Below, piece by piece: positions 1-8,703 of a stretch of 64,000 nucleotides of DNA. Position 1 is the stretch's first letter. Each line of letters starts with the position of its first letter. The DNA is from Paenalcaligenes hominis_A (GTDB lineage: Bacteria; Pseudomonadota; Gammaproteobacteria; Burkholderiales; Burkholderiaceae_B), in NCBI RefSeq assembly GCF_041359055.1, contig NZ_JBGJKZ010000002.1:620001-684000 (forward strand), given 5' to 3'. A model generated the notes under the pieces. The model made no database searches and was not told where the DNA came from. It worked only from the letters and a program-made list of their open reading frames with translations. Both the position numbers and the translations under genes were made by a program.

Positions 1-57
1 TGGCAATTTCAAGTAGGCAAAACGTAAAAACAGCGCTAACGGATAAATAGGTGGTGA

Positions 58-1341
58 TTAGGCCACGGCGTTATCGCCAGAAGCTTGAGCAAGAGCATCT
101 GCAGCATGGACCACGACGGGCTTAGCCGTGCCTTCTACTGCCTCTTTGGTAAGAATAACTTTACTCACATCAGGCATTGAAGGGAGGTCGTACATAGTAT
201 CAAGCAGTGATTTCTCTACTATAGAGCGCAAGCCACGTGCCCCTGTTTTACGCTTGATAGCTGCCTGAGCCACAGTTTTTAACGCTTCATCTTCGATTTC
301 AAGCTCGACGTCTTCCATAGTAAACAACTGCTGGAATTGTTTGATAAGCGCATTTTTAGGCTCGGTAAGGATGCGAATCAATGCGTCTTCGTCTAATTCT
401 TGGAGTGTAGTAACTACAGGCAAACGACCCACTAGCTCGGGGATTAAGCCAAATTTAATTAAATCTTCGGGCTCGACCTCGGCGAAGAGCTCTCCGACGC
501 CACGTTCACTACGCGCACTGACTTTGGCACCAAAACCAATGCCTGATTTTTCAGTACGGTTTTGAATGACTTTTTCTAAGCCATCGAATGCCCCACCCAC
601 AATAAATAAAATATTGGTGGTATCAACCTGAATAAAATCTTGGTTTGGATGCTTGCGCCCGCCTTGGGGGGGTACAGAGGCAACCGTGCCTTCGATGATT
701 TTTAATAACGCTTGCTGCACACCCTCGCCTGATACATCGCGTGTAATAGACGGGTTGTCCGCTTTGCGTGAGATTTTGTCGATCTCGTCAATATAAATAA
801 TAGCGCGCTGCGCTTTATCTACATCGTACTCACATGCTTGTAATAGCTTTTGAACTATATTTTCTACGTCCTCGCCCACATAACCGGCTTCGGTTAAGGT
901 GGTTGCGTCAGCCATCACAAAAGGAACCTTGAGCATGCGTGCTAACGTTTGAGCAAGCAACGTCTTTCCAGAACCCGTCGGACCTATAAGTAGGATATTA
1001 CTTTTTGAAAGCTCTACATCGCCCGTTAACCCTGCGTATTGGATACGTTTGTAGTGGTTATAAACCGCAACCGCTAAGTTACGCTTGGGCTGATCTTGGC
1101 CAATGACGTATTCATCAAGAAAAGCTTTGATTTCATGCGGTGTAGGTAAGTCGGCCCCGATGAGCTCAACCGCATTTTGCTCTTGCTTGTCCTCTAGGAT
1201 CATCTCGTTGCATAAGCCAATACACTCGTTGCAAATATAGACTGACCCAGGACCTGAAATAAGCTTCTCTACCTCGCTTTGTGTTTTATTACAAAAAGAG
1301 CAGTGGAGGGCTTTATCGTCGGTCGGATGTTTATCGGACAT
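58..1341 (-). CDS. clpX: ATP-dependent Clp protease, ATP-binding subunit ClpX
   Basis: This is the AAA+ unfoldase that recognises substrates and threads them into the ClpP chamber in the cytoplasm. The 427-residue protein has the usual family length. The N-terminal zinc-binding domain shows Cys14, Cys17, Cys37 and Cys40. Walker A (GPTGSGKT) lies at 120-127, followed by Walker B in IYIDEIDKI. The arginine-rich sensor region with GARGLRSI lies near the C-terminus. It is third in tig-clpP-clpX, about 90 bp after clpP on the minus strand, the standard proteobacterial order; lon would be expected off the left edge. The ATG is the only sensible start because it opens the zinc domain. Confidence 0.97.
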   Translation of the reverse strand: MSDKHPTDDKALHCSFCNKTQSEVEKLISGPGSVYICNECIGLCNEMILEDKQEQNAVELIGADLPTPHEIKAFLDEYVIGQDQPKRNLAVAVYNHYKRIQYAGLTGDVELSKSNILLIGPTGSGKTLLAQTLARMLKVPFVMADATTLTEAGYVGEDVENIVQKLLQACEYDVDKAQRAIIYIDEIDKISRKADNPSITRDVSGEGVQQALLKIIEGTVASVPPQGGRKHPNQDFIQVDTTNILFIVGGAFDGLEKVIQNRTEKSGIGFGAKVSARSERGVGELFAEVEPEDLIKFGLIPELVGRLPVVTTLQELDEDALIRILTEPKNALIKQFQQLFTMEDVELEIEDEALKTVAQAAIKRKTGARGLRSIVEKSLLDTMYDLPSMPDVSKVILTKEAVEGTAKPVVVHAADALAQASGDNAVA

Positions 1342-1430
1342 AAATATATAAAATCAAAATAATGCGGCGAACCGCAGATAGCAGGGAGAGGGATGGGAGC
1401 GACAAAGCCTAGGCCTTGTCGCCATAACCC

Positions 1431-2090
1431 TTAAATATCGTCTGAACGATGAGTAAGTACTCGGTCTAATAAACCGTATTCCGTTGCCTCGGCAGCATCC
1501 ATAAAACGATCACGCTCTGTATCGAGTGCAATTTGCTCAATGCTTTGACCTGTATTTTCGGCCAAAATTCGATTGAGACGTTCGCGCAAGCTTAGGATTT
1601 CCTTGGCTTGAATTTGAATATCAGAGGCTTGACCTTGAGCGCCACCTGAAGGCTGGTGAATCATGATACGTGAGTTTGGCAGAGCAAAACGCTTGCCCTT
1701 TTGACCTGAGGACAAAAGAAAAGCGCCCATGCTTGCTGCCATACCCGTGCATAAAGTTGACACCTCGGGCTTTACAAACTGCATCGTATCGTAGATAGCC
1801 ATACCCGCATACACAGACCCACCAGGTGAGTTAATGTAGAGCGAAATATCTTTATCTGGGTTTTCCGACTCTAAGAACAACAATTGCGCCACGATTAAGT
1901 TGGCAGAATTATCGTTAACGGGCCCAACCAAAAAGATAATGCGCTCACGCAATAAGCGCGAATAAATATCGTAAGAACGCTCTCCGCGGCCAGACTGCTC
2001 AACCACGATAGGAACATAGCCAAGGCCTGTAGGCGTTACAGCATGTCCACCATTCATAGATGCATAGAAGTCGATAAAACGAGACGACAT
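1431..2090 (-). CDS. clpP: ATP-dependent Clp protease proteolytic subunit ClpP
   Basis: This is the serine peptidase forming the tetradecameric degradation chamber that works with ClpX and ClpA, both encoded in this window. The catalytic triad can be read as Ser120 (in GMAASMGAF), His145 (in IMIHQPSG) and Asp194. The 25- and 49-residue spacings equal those of E. coli ClpP. The protein has 219 residues with a short N-terminal part that is probably removed by processing. The start codon directly abuts the tig stop codon, so the two genes are co-transcribed and probably translationally coupled. Confidence 0.97.
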   Translation of the reverse strand: MSSRFIDFYASMNGGHAVTPTGLGYVPIVVEQSGRGERSYDIYSRLLRERIIFLVGPVNDNSANLIVAQLLFLESENPDKDISLYINSPGGSVYAGMAIYDTMQFVKPEVSTLCTGMAASMGAFLLSSGQKGKRFALPNSRIMIHQPSGGAQGQASDIQIQAKEILSLRERLNRILAENTGQSIEQIALDTERDRFMDAAEATEYGLLDRVLTHRSDDI

Positions 2091-3398
2091 TTAGTTATTT
2101 CCCATTAATTGCTCAAAATCCACGTTTTCATCAGTTACTTTGGCTTGGGACACAATATGATCTACTACATTGTCTTCCAATACAATCGCCTCGATTTCAG
2201 CACGACGCTGAGCATCGGATAAATAGAAGCTGATGACCTCTTCAGGTTGTTCGTAGTTTTGTGCGAACTCTTCGATACGAGCACGTACCTGCTCTGGTGT
2301 AGCAGATAGCTCGGCGCTTTCTACTAACGCAGACAACAACAGACCTAGACGTACACGACGCTCGGCTTCGTCCTGGAATACGTCTTCAGGAATAGGCATG
2401 TCGTCGGCGTTCGGTAAACCACGCTGTTTTAGCTCTTGGCGAGCGGCAGCGATACGATTTTGGATTTCGCTTTGAACCAGTGCCTTGGGCACATCAAAAC
2501 TGCTGGCAGCAAGCAACGCATCCATTACGCTGGCTTTAGTACGTGCATTTACACGTGCTTTGGCTTCGCGTTCGATGTTGGCGCGAACGTCGGCCAATAA
2601 GCTTTCGATATTGCCTTCTTCTTGACCAAGCTCTTTGGCGAAGTCATCGTTTAGCTCTGGCAACACAGGCTCGGCAACTTCAGTTACCTTGATGGTGAAC
2701 TGAGCAGTTTTCCCAGCGACTTCAGTACCACCGTAATCTTCGGGGAACTCAAGAGGGAACACTTTTTCTTCGCCTGCTTTCATGCCTAGAGTGGCCTCTT
2801 CGAATTCAGGCAACATGCGGCCTTGACCCAATACAAAGGAGAAGCCCTCTGCAGTACCACCATCAAACGCTTCACCATCAATTTCGCCTTTGAAATCGAG
2901 AGTAACACGATCATCGTTTTGGGCTTCACGGCCGTCGCGGGCTTCGTAGTTAGCACGCTGCTTGCGAAGAATGTCTAAGGTGCGCTCGACTTCGGCATCA
3001 CCCACAGTAACATCACTACGTGTGACTTCTAGCGCTGTTAGTTCGGGCAAGGTGATTTCTGGATACACTTCGAAGGTCGCGCTAAATACCATTTGATCTT
3101 CAGCGGCGTCTTCTTTAGGTGTAATAGAAGGTACACCAGCGATGCGCAAACCGCTGTTTTCGATTGCGCTGTCTAATGCTTTGCCTAGTTCATTGTTAAT
3201 TGCATCGTAACGGATGCTAGGGCCATGGCTGCGCTCTACGATAGATAGAGGGGCCTTTCCTGGGCGAAAACCCTGGATTTTGGCTGTACGCGCCACACGT
3301 TTAAGTTGTGCCTGGACTTCTTTTTCGACATCTGCTGTAGAGATAGCCACATCGATTCGGCGCTCCAAACCGGACAGAATTTCAACCTCGGGCTGCAT
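2091..3398 (-). CDS. tig: trigger factor, ribosome-associated peptidyl-prolyl isomerase
   Basis: Trigger factor binds at the ribosomal exit tunnel and holds nascent chains. The 435-residue protein has the three expected domains. The N-terminal ribosome-binding tail carries the GFRPGKAP signature near residues 43-50. An FKBP-type PPIase domain follows at about 155-245 (DRVTLDFKGEIDGEAFDGG). The rest is the long helical C-terminal chaperone domain. It is first in the tig-clpP-clpX operon, and the 175 bp up to the divergent CoA-transferase gene must hold both promoters. Confidence 0.97.
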   Translation of the reverse strand: MQPEVEILSGLERRIDVAISTADVEKEVQAQLKRVARTAKIQGFRPGKAPLSIVERSHGPSIRYDAINNELGKALDSAIENSGLRIAGVPSITPKEDAAEDQMVFSATFEVYPEITLPELTALEVTRSDVTVGDAEVERTLDILRKQRANYEARDGREAQNDDRVTLDFKGEIDGEAFDGGTAEGFSFVLGQGRMLPEFEEATLGMKAGEEKVFPLEFPEDYGGTEVAGKTAQFTIKVTEVAEPVLPELNDDFAKELGQEEGNIESLLADVRANIEREAKARVNARTKASVMDALLAASSFDVPKALVQSEIQNRIAAARQELKQRGLPNADDMPIPEDVFQDEAERRVRLGLLLSALVESAELSATPEQVRARIEEFAQNYEQPEEVISFYLSDAQRRAEIEAIVLEDNVVDHIVSQAKVTDENVDFEQLMGNN

Positions 3399-3574
3399 TA
3401 GAGACCTATATAAATGAGTAAGTTAACAAAAAATACATATCTTACCGGAAAAAGTTCAAAAAATAACCGGATAGTCCTATAGTTTACTAGTAAGCAAGGT
3501 AAAGGTGTCTACTGATTTTTATACCTATACCACTATTTAACTATTTCACTGCGTTAGCGAAGGATGATGTAGCA

Positions 3575-4786
3575 ATGCCAAAACCCTTGTCGGATATACG
3601 AGTTCTAGAGCTGGGACAGTTAATTGCAGGACCTTTTGCGGCAAAAATACTTGCGGAATTCGGTGCAGAGGTTATTAAGGTAGAACCTCCTAAAACGGGC
3701 GACCCACTACGAAAATGGCGTCTATTGCATAAGGGTACCTCGGTTTGGTGGGCGGTTCAATCAAGAAACAAACAATCGTTGGCTTTAGACCTACGTCAAA
3801 AAGAAGCCCAAGACATCATTAAACAGCTGATCACTGAATGCGACGTTTTAATAGAAAACTTCAAACCGGGCACACTGGAGCAATGGGGATTAGGTTGGGC
3901 CGATTTAGAAAAAATCAACCCTAAATTAATTATGTTGCGTGTATCTGGCTATGGACAAACAGGGCCTTATAAAGACCGCCCTGGTTTTGGCCTAGTTGGA
4001 GAAGCCATGGGTGGGCTACGTCATCTCAGTGGTGAACCAGGCCGCGCACCAGTACGCGTAGGCATTTCAATTGGTGATTCGCTGTCAGCTCTGCATGGGG
4101 TGATTGGGGTGCTATTAGCACTACGCCAACGTGACAAAGACGGCCTAGGTCAATATATAGATGTGGCCCTGTATGAGTCTGTTTTTAATATGATGGAAAG
4201 TCTTTTACCCGAATACTCTGTATTTAATGAAATACGTCAGCCTGCAGGCAGCGCCCTGCCCGGCATCACGCCTAGCAATGCGTATTTAAGTAAAGATAAT
4301 AAATACGCGCTTATTGCCGGTAACGGCGATAGTATTTTTCAACGTCTAGCTCAGGCCATGAATCGACCCGATTTAGCGCAGAACCCTCTTTATGCGCACA
4401 ATGATGGCCGCGCACAACATGCCTCCGAAATCGACCAAGCCATTGCGCAATGGGCAAGTCGCTACACACTGGATGAGCTACTACAGATTTTGCATGAACA
4501 CCGTGTGCCGGCAGGCCGCGTCTATGACATTGAGGACATTTATCATGACCCTCACTACCAAGCTCGTAATATGATCGTTCAAACAGAGCTAGATGATGGC
4601 ACGCCCGTTGCTGTTCCAGGGGTGGTACCAAAGTTAAGTCGTACCCCAGGTGAAATTAACAGCAAAGCCCCGCGTTTAGGTCAACACACCACACAAATCT
4701 TATCTGAGCTAGGTATAGATGCGGCCACCCAGCAAAAACTGCTTGAAGCCGGCATCATTGACGCAGAAAATTTAAAAAAAGACTAG
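3575..4786 (+). CDS. CaiB/BaiF family (class III) CoA-transferase
   Basis: Class III CoA-transferases move CoA between carboxylic acids through an aspartyl-CoA intermediate. The protein has 403 residues, the normal length, with the family N-terminus (LSDIRVLELGQLIAGPFA), the VIKVEPP strand and a putative catalytic Asp168 in ISIGDSLSA, at the place of Asp169 in formyl-CoA transferase. The C-terminal PGVVPKLSRTPG segment is also typical. It stands alone between tig and a tRNA gene, with no acyl-CoA dehydrogenase or racemase beside it, so the substrate (for example succinyl-, formyl- or a methylacyl-CoA) cannot be inferred. Start ATG is preceded by AAGGA about 10 bases upstream. Confidence 0.9.
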   Translation: MPKPLSDIRVLELGQLIAGPFAAKILAEFGAEVIKVEPPKTGDPLRKWRLLHKGTSVWWAVQSRNKQSLALDLRQKEAQDIIKQLITECDVLIENFKPGTLEQWGLGWADLEKINPKLIMLRVSGYGQTGPYKDRPGFGLVGEAMGGLRHLSGEPGRAPVRVGISIGDSLSALHGVIGVLLALRQRDKDGLGQYIDVALYESVFNMMESLLPEYSVFNEIRQPAGSALPGITPSNAYLSKDNKYALIAGNGDSIFQRLAQAMNRPDLAQNPLYAHNDGRAQHASEIDQAIAQWASRYTLDELLQILHEHRVPAGRVYDIEDIYHDPHYQARNMIVQTELDDGTPVAVPGVVPKLSRTPGEINSKAPRLGQHTTQILSELGIDAATQQKLLEAGIIDAENLKKD

Positions 4787-4865
4787 ACAAGAAACGCATT
4801 TAGCATTACTATCTATTTTTCGTTCATTGCAGCGCCTTATTTAAAGTGCGACATGAACAAAAAGC

Positions 4866-4894
4866 TTGACAGAAAAAATTAAACAGCTTATAAT
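4866..4894 (+). promoter_or_regulatory. consensus sigma-70 promoter of tRNA-Leu
   Basis: TTGACA at 4866-4871 and TATAAT at 4889-4894 are both exact consensus hexamers separated by the ideal 17 bp. The expected start of transcription near 4901 lies about 18 bases before the tRNA. Confidence 0.9.
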
Positions 4895-4918
4895 TTTTAT
4901 CTTTCAGCAGTAAAAAAA

Positions 4919-5003
4919 GCGAACGTGGCGGAATTGGTAGACGCACCAGATTTAGGTTCTGGCGCCGAGAGGTGTGAGAGTTCGAGTCTCTCCGTTCGCA
5001 CCA
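4919..5003 (+). tRNA. tRNA-Leu (anticodon UAG)
   Basis: The 85-nt sequence folds as a class II tRNA. The acceptor stem pairs GCGAACG (4919-4925) with CGTTCGC near the 3' end. The anticodon stem is CCAGA/TCTGG (4946-4950 and 4958-4962) around the loop TTTAGGT, giving anticodon UAG at 4953-4955, which reads CUN leucine codons. A long variable arm follows, then the T loop TTCGAGTC and an encoded CCA end. It stands alone with its own promoter and terminator. Confidence 0.97.
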
Positions 5004-5010
5004 AACATTG

Positions 5011-5060
5011 AAAGCCGTTGATTTTATGGGATCAAAATCCTTTAAAATCAACGGCTTTTT
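5011..5060 (+). terminator. rho-independent terminator of tRNA-Leu
   Basis: The arms at 5011-5025 and 5044-5058 form a perfect 15-bp stem with an 18-base loop, and the right arm runs into a T tract. It lies 8 bases after the tRNA. Confidence 0.88.
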
Positions 5061-5358
5061 CGTTTTTGTTCCATTTACTGATAGCCTAATATCAAATATT
5101 CCAAACTCTAGGCCCCAAAAAAGCCTCACGAAAAGCCCCACGGCAAATATGGCTTTAATCTGATCATCAGCCTTTCTCTGGCTAGGCCAGCAATTAAACA
5201 CGCCGCCTCTCGTTGACGCCCCCTCGCCTAAACGACGGAATTTCCGCGCACTTCGCTAAAGCCCAAAGCAATTGAACACAAAGACCCGCACAAAATAAAA
5301 CTTGACTTACCGTGCCTTAGTACCGCATCAACAAAGCCTATAGAGCTTATTTTAAGCA

Positions 5359-5391
5359 CAAAAAAACCCTTCTCGATTAAACCGAGAAGGG
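5359..5391 (-). terminator. rho-independent terminator, minus strand
   Basis: A 9-bp perfect stem (5367-5375 with 5383-5391, 7-base loop) is followed, reading the minus strand, by a run of seven T. It therefore ends a transcript coming from higher coordinates, where no protein gene is recognisable. Confidence 0.75.
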
Positions 5392-5600
5392 CTATACTAA
5401 AAGGTATTGAAAAACAAGGCACTTGCCCAGACTAGAGCTTTTTTATGTAAACGCCTTGGCTTTTTTAAATGTCTAGGCCTATGGTTTGCAGATCAAACTA
5501 GCTGGTGCTTTGTTAACCCCCCAGGTGACAACACTGTCAGCTCTTCTTTTCAAGGCCAATTCGGCCCTGTCATCGCACCCAAAAACGAACAGAGTTGTAA
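5360..5600 (-). ncRNA. candidate small RNA
   Basis: On the minus strand a plausible promoter (TTGCAA at 5633-5628, 17-bp spacer, TAACAT at 5610-5605) would start transcription near 5598. The good terminator at 5391-5359 would end it, giving an RNA of about 240 nt. Inside are short hairpins, GGCC-AATTC-GGCC near 5554-5566 and TGACA...TGTCA near 5526-5539. It does not carry the sequence signatures I know for tmRNA, RNase P RNA or SRP RNA, and I do not recognise it as 6S RNA. The call rests only on promoter plus terminator. Confidence 0.35.
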
Positions 5601-5680
5601 AACAATGTTAAATTCACCGCGCTTGCATTGCAAGAAAGTGAAAGCATTGTACAATCTTGTCCTTTCCTGACGCTAAGCAT

Positions 5681-5807
5681 GCGCTTGATTAGGTGTTACG
5701 ACTGAGTTGGTGTTAGTGCCCAACTAAAACATAAAAAGTAAAGCCCTACTTTTTTTGTCTTCCGAAACCCTGCTATATGGGAGCAGTCGTAACACCTAAT
5801 CCAGTGC
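5681..5807. repeat. 127-bp element bounded by inverted repeats (MITE-like)
   Basis: An 18-bp perfect inverted repeat has arms at 5687-5704 (GATTAGGTGTTACGACTG) and 5784-5801. The arms extend outward imperfectly to about 24 bp, so the element spans about 127 bp. The interior contains a second hairpin (AAAAGTA/TACTTTT around 5734-5754). There is no open frame. Size and end structure fit a non-autonomous miniature element or a structured RNA; I could not see a clear target duplication, and no second copy occurs in the window. Confidence 0.45.
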
Positions 5808-6958
5808 TTTGCAGCAATCTAATTAGTGTCTTTTTCTGCAGTAGCGCTATCTTCCTGAAATAGGCAAGATAGTCAGCATATCAAAACCTTTTCCCCGTGT
5901 TTGCCATTTGCTTGATGCATGTGTTTGCATGCCTATGTAAGTGTATTACATTTTAGCAACCCATGTAATAAACCGCAACAAACAGTAGCCCATTTAAGGG
6001 TATTTGCTTAATCCCCTAGAGAATAAAAGCGCCTGCACTTTAAATAAAGCATTAACTATTAAACCAAAACAAAAGCTTTATAGGCCCTGACCAGATACAG
6101 CTGCAGTCTGTAGTTATGAGCTGATACTTACTAGCATCAAGCCTTCAAAGCATAATCAGGTAAAAATATTAGTTTATATAGCAAAAAAGATCATAACGCA
6201 TTTGCCTAAAAACGCCAATTTAGTTTAGATGCAATCATACACCCGTCGATATATTAATAATCTCCAATACATCCAAGCCGCTTTAACAGCCATTTAATTA
6301 TTTTAAACTTAAATAAATGACTCAAGCTGTGTGAACACGAGTGCTTTGGTATACCTGCTTAGGCACAATTGAAAATACAAACGCACTTACTAGCATGTGG
6401 TTGCTTATTTAAAATAAGCGCTCTGTGCACACAAAGAAGCAATTTAAAGTAGAGGCTTTATTTTTATTTAACTGCTAATTGACCGAACTAAATCGATTTC
6501 ATAATAATTCCTACCTACAGCACAGAGCAGCCTATTACCGCTATAGCCTATAAGGCTTATGATTCTTAATGCACAATAGAAATGTAAATCAATAGCTCCC
6601 ACCCACGTAGTAATTAACCTAGGTTTTCAATCTCAAAAAACATGTAATCTAAAAAATAACAATAATGAAGCAAGCACAACACTAAACACTGTTTCAGCAG
6701 TTTTTATTAAACCAAGCACAACGAGGGAACGCTGGCCTCAAAAAAGTGTTAGCTTGAGCACTATTAACTACGTTCACTTTATTTTTGGTATTCACACCTT
6801 TATGAGTGTTATTTTGACAGTGCTTAGCTAGAGCCGTAAAATACTTGGGCAAGCAGAAACCGCAGCTTGTTGAGATCACACTCATTTCATTACTATGTTT
6901 GACCGGGGCGGGCCGGCTCTTTAATCAAGAGTCCCTTTTTGGCTCAGTGGAGTTTACG

Positions 6959-7405
6959 TTGATTACTCTCAGCCCTTTTAAACGGCGCTTAACTTACGTC
7001 ACTATTTTCGAAATTCTCGCGGTTATTTTTTCCACCTTGATCTTAATGGGTCTTAGTGGCAGTGCAGCCCAAGACTCATTGCCTGTAGCGATTATGGTAT
7101 CTGCTACAGCAGTGGCATGGAATTACACCTACAACACATTTTTTGAAATGTGGGAACGCCGTCACCAAGTTATGGATCGCAGCTTGCGTCTACGCTGTTT
7201 TCACGCCATTGGCTTTGAAGGCGGTCTGATCCTATTTTGCTTGCCTATTTATATGCTGTGGTATGGCGTGGGCGTATGGGAAGCCTTTATTATGGAATCG
7301 ATCTTGTTGGCTTTCTTTTTGGTGTATACGTTTTTGTTTACGTTGTGCTTTGACAAAATATTTACCCTGCCTCAGCATGCGCTACGCAATCCATCCCAAA
7401 TCTAA
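6959..7405 (+). CDS. PACE family multidrug efflux protein (AceI-like)
   Basis: PACE proteins are small inner-membrane proton-coupled exporters of chlorhexidine, acriflavine and related compounds. Four membrane segments form two bacterial-transmembrane-pair repeats. The family motifs are visible: RRL followed by a membrane helix with an early Glu (TIFEIL), WNxxYNxxFExxERR at the end of helix 2, RCFHAIGFEGG in helix 3, and YTFLFTLCFDKIF in helix 4. The open frame extends further upstream, but TTG at 6959, with GGAG about 7 bases before it, gives a 148-residue protein that begins just before the RRL motif as in AceI. The longer ATG start at 6845 would add about 38 non-homologous residues. The gene is alone, with its own terminator. 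Confidence 0.85.
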   Translation: MITLSPFKRRLTYVTIFEILAVIFSTLILMGLSGSAAQDSLPVAIMVSATAVAWNYTYNTFFEMWERRHQVMDRSLRLRCFHAIGFEGGLILFCLPIYMLWYGVGVWEAFIMESILLAFFLVYTFLFTLCFDKIFTLPQHALRNPSQI

Positions 7406-7423
7406 ATATTAAAAATTGATCTA

Positions 7424-7450
7424 GCCTCTGCCCGCCCAGAGGCTTTTTTT
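7424..7450 (+). terminator. rho-independent terminator of the PACE gene
   Basis: GCCTCTG (7424-7430) pairs with CAGAGGC (7437-7443) around a 6-base loop and is followed by seven T. It lies 19 bases after the stop codon. Confidence 0.85.
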
Positions 7451-7610
7451 ATGGCTGATGGTTATTTTATGCGTCTTACCCCATCAATCTAACCCCCTAG
7501 GGATTCCTCTAGGTTCTCAAGTAACCCTTTGAATTATTAGAAAAAAAACAATAATCAGAACTTGTTTGCGCAATAGCAACACCAACTGTTATTTACCTAT
7601 TTTCATTTTT

Positions 7611-7648
7611 TTGACATAATTTCATGCTTTAATGTAATCGATTACATT
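7611..7648 (+). promoter_or_regulatory. promoter with overlapping palindromic LacI-type operator
   Basis: TTGACA at 7611-7616 and TGTAAT at 7633-7638 (16-bp spacing) form a promoter. The exact 18-bp palindrome AATGTAATCGATTACATT at 7631-7648 covers the -10 box and is centred on CG, as LacI-family operators usually are. It lies 25 bp before the regulator start, which suggests autorepression and control of the downstream importer operon. Confidence 0.75.
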
Positions 7649-7673
7649 TTTACGCACGTCAACAACTAGGCAA

Positions 7674-8681
7674 ATGAACATACAAAAAGTCGCTCAAGCA
7701 GCAGGCGTTTCTGTGGCTACGGTCTCCCGCACTTTCAATTTCCCAGAGAAAGTGTCGGCGGCTACCCGTGCCAAAGTGGAAGCAGCAGCTCATCGACTGC
7801 AATATGTACCTAACGCCAGTGCTCGTAGCTTGCGTACCCAAAACACACGCACAATTGGGGTCTTACTGCCTACTTTGCACAACCCCGTTTTTACCGAGTG
7901 TTTACAAGGCATTGCCGAAACTGCTGCCGAGCGCGGTTTTTCTATTATGCCTTTCACTACCGCTTATACGCTTGAGCAAGAATTAGAAGCTGTAAAAAAA
8001 CTGCTCGGTTTCGGCGTAGAGGGTGTGATCTTAGTGGTTTCCGACCCCAAAAACTCACTGGCGCTTGAGCTATTGCAATCCACAAATACCCCGTATGTGC
8101 TGGCCTACAACTGGTGTTCAGAACACCCTTGTGTTTCAGTGAACAACCAACAGGCTTTTGCCGAAGTGGTAGCGTATTTAGCTCAACTCGGGCATCAGCG
8201 TATTGCTATGGTTAGCGGCCAACGTCATGCGTCAGACCGCGCCCAACAGCGCTACGAAGGTTTTGTACAAGGTATTCAACAAGCCCAGCTACCGCTTTTA
8301 CCCCTGATTGAAGTCCCTTTTATTGATAATGCCGTAGAGGCCATAGCACAAGCGCTGCAAAAAGAGCGTACTGCAACCGCCTTAGTTTGTTCTAACGACT
8401 TAATGGCTATTAGAGCCATACGTGCCGCCCATCTGTGTGGCTATCAAGTGCCGCGCGACCTAAGCGTTACCGGCTTTGATGGGGTCCGTCTAGGTCAGGA
8501 CCTTACCCCAAGCCTGACTTCTATTGTGCAACCCAATGCAGAAATTGGGCGTCATAGTTTAGAGCTTTTAATTCAACACTTAACACAACACACTCCCCTG
8601 CACGCTCAAGCGAGTATTTTGCTAGCGCATCAGCTTCAACCCGCTGAGTCCAGTGCACCTCCTTTTATATCGCATGACTAA
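7674..8681 (+). CDS. LacI family transcriptional regulator
   Basis: The 335-residue protein starts with a LacI helix-turn-helix and hinge (NIQKVAQAAGVSVATVSRTFN, then YVPNASARSLRTQNTRTIGVLLP). A periplasmic-binding-protein-like effector domain follows, with the family's CSNDLMAIRAIRAAHLCGYQVPRDLSVTGFDG segment near 238-270. It precedes and is collinear with an ABC importer and a phosphodiesterase gene, so it most likely senses the imported substrate or a product of it. The palindrome over its promoter is the probable operator. The inducer is not predictable from sequence. Confidence 0.93.
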   Translation: MNIQKVAQAAGVSVATVSRTFNFPEKVSAATRAKVEAAAHRLQYVPNASARSLRTQNTRTIGVLLPTLHNPVFTECLQGIAETAAERGFSIMPFTTAYTLEQELEAVKKLLGFGVEGVILVVSDPKNSLALELLQSTNTPYVLAYNWCSEHPCVSVNNQQAFAEVVAYLAQLGHQRIAMVSGQRHASDRAQQRYEGFVQGIQQAQLPLLPLIEVPFIDNAVEAIAQALQKERTATALVCSNDLMAIRAIRAAHLCGYQVPRDLSVTGFDGVRLGQDLTPSLTSIVQPNAEIGRHSLELLIQHLTQHTPLHAQASILLAHQLQPAESSAPPFISHD

Positions 8682-8703
8682 GGTCATTTTTACAGGAATG
8701 ATT

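Larger units (their letters stand above)
5061..6958. other. AT-rich intergenic stretch without a supported protein gene
   Basis: About 1.9 kb separates the tRNA-Leu terminator from the PACE gene. The short open frames inside show no recognisable domain, no good ribosome site and no neighbour logic, and one overlaps a terminator hairpin. The supported contents are a minus-strand terminator at 5359-5391 with a possible small RNA upstream of it, and an inverted-repeat element at 5681-5807. From about 5810 to 6840 I see only AT-rich sequence with scattered short palindromes. A position downstream of a tRNA is typical of decayed insertions, but no copy of the tRNA 3' end is visible to mark an attachment site. 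Confidence 0.6.

Noticed and set aside
4824..5201. A minus-strand frame of 125 codons
   Set aside because: It covers the tRNA-Leu gene and its terminator on the opposite strand, so it is a chance frame.
5407..5670. A plus-strand frame of 87 codons in the AT-rich stretch
   Set aside because: No ribosome site, no domain, no hydrophobic pattern, and it overlaps the candidate small RNA.
4919..6958. A genomic island integrated at the tRNA-Leu 3' end
   Set aside because: No integrase and no duplicated tRNA end was found downstream; the terminator directly after the tRNA is intact.
8653..8703. An N-terminal extension of the binding protein starting at 8653
   Set aside because: It would overlap the regulator's end and precede the signal peptide by 17 residues; ATG 8704 with AGGA upstream is better.
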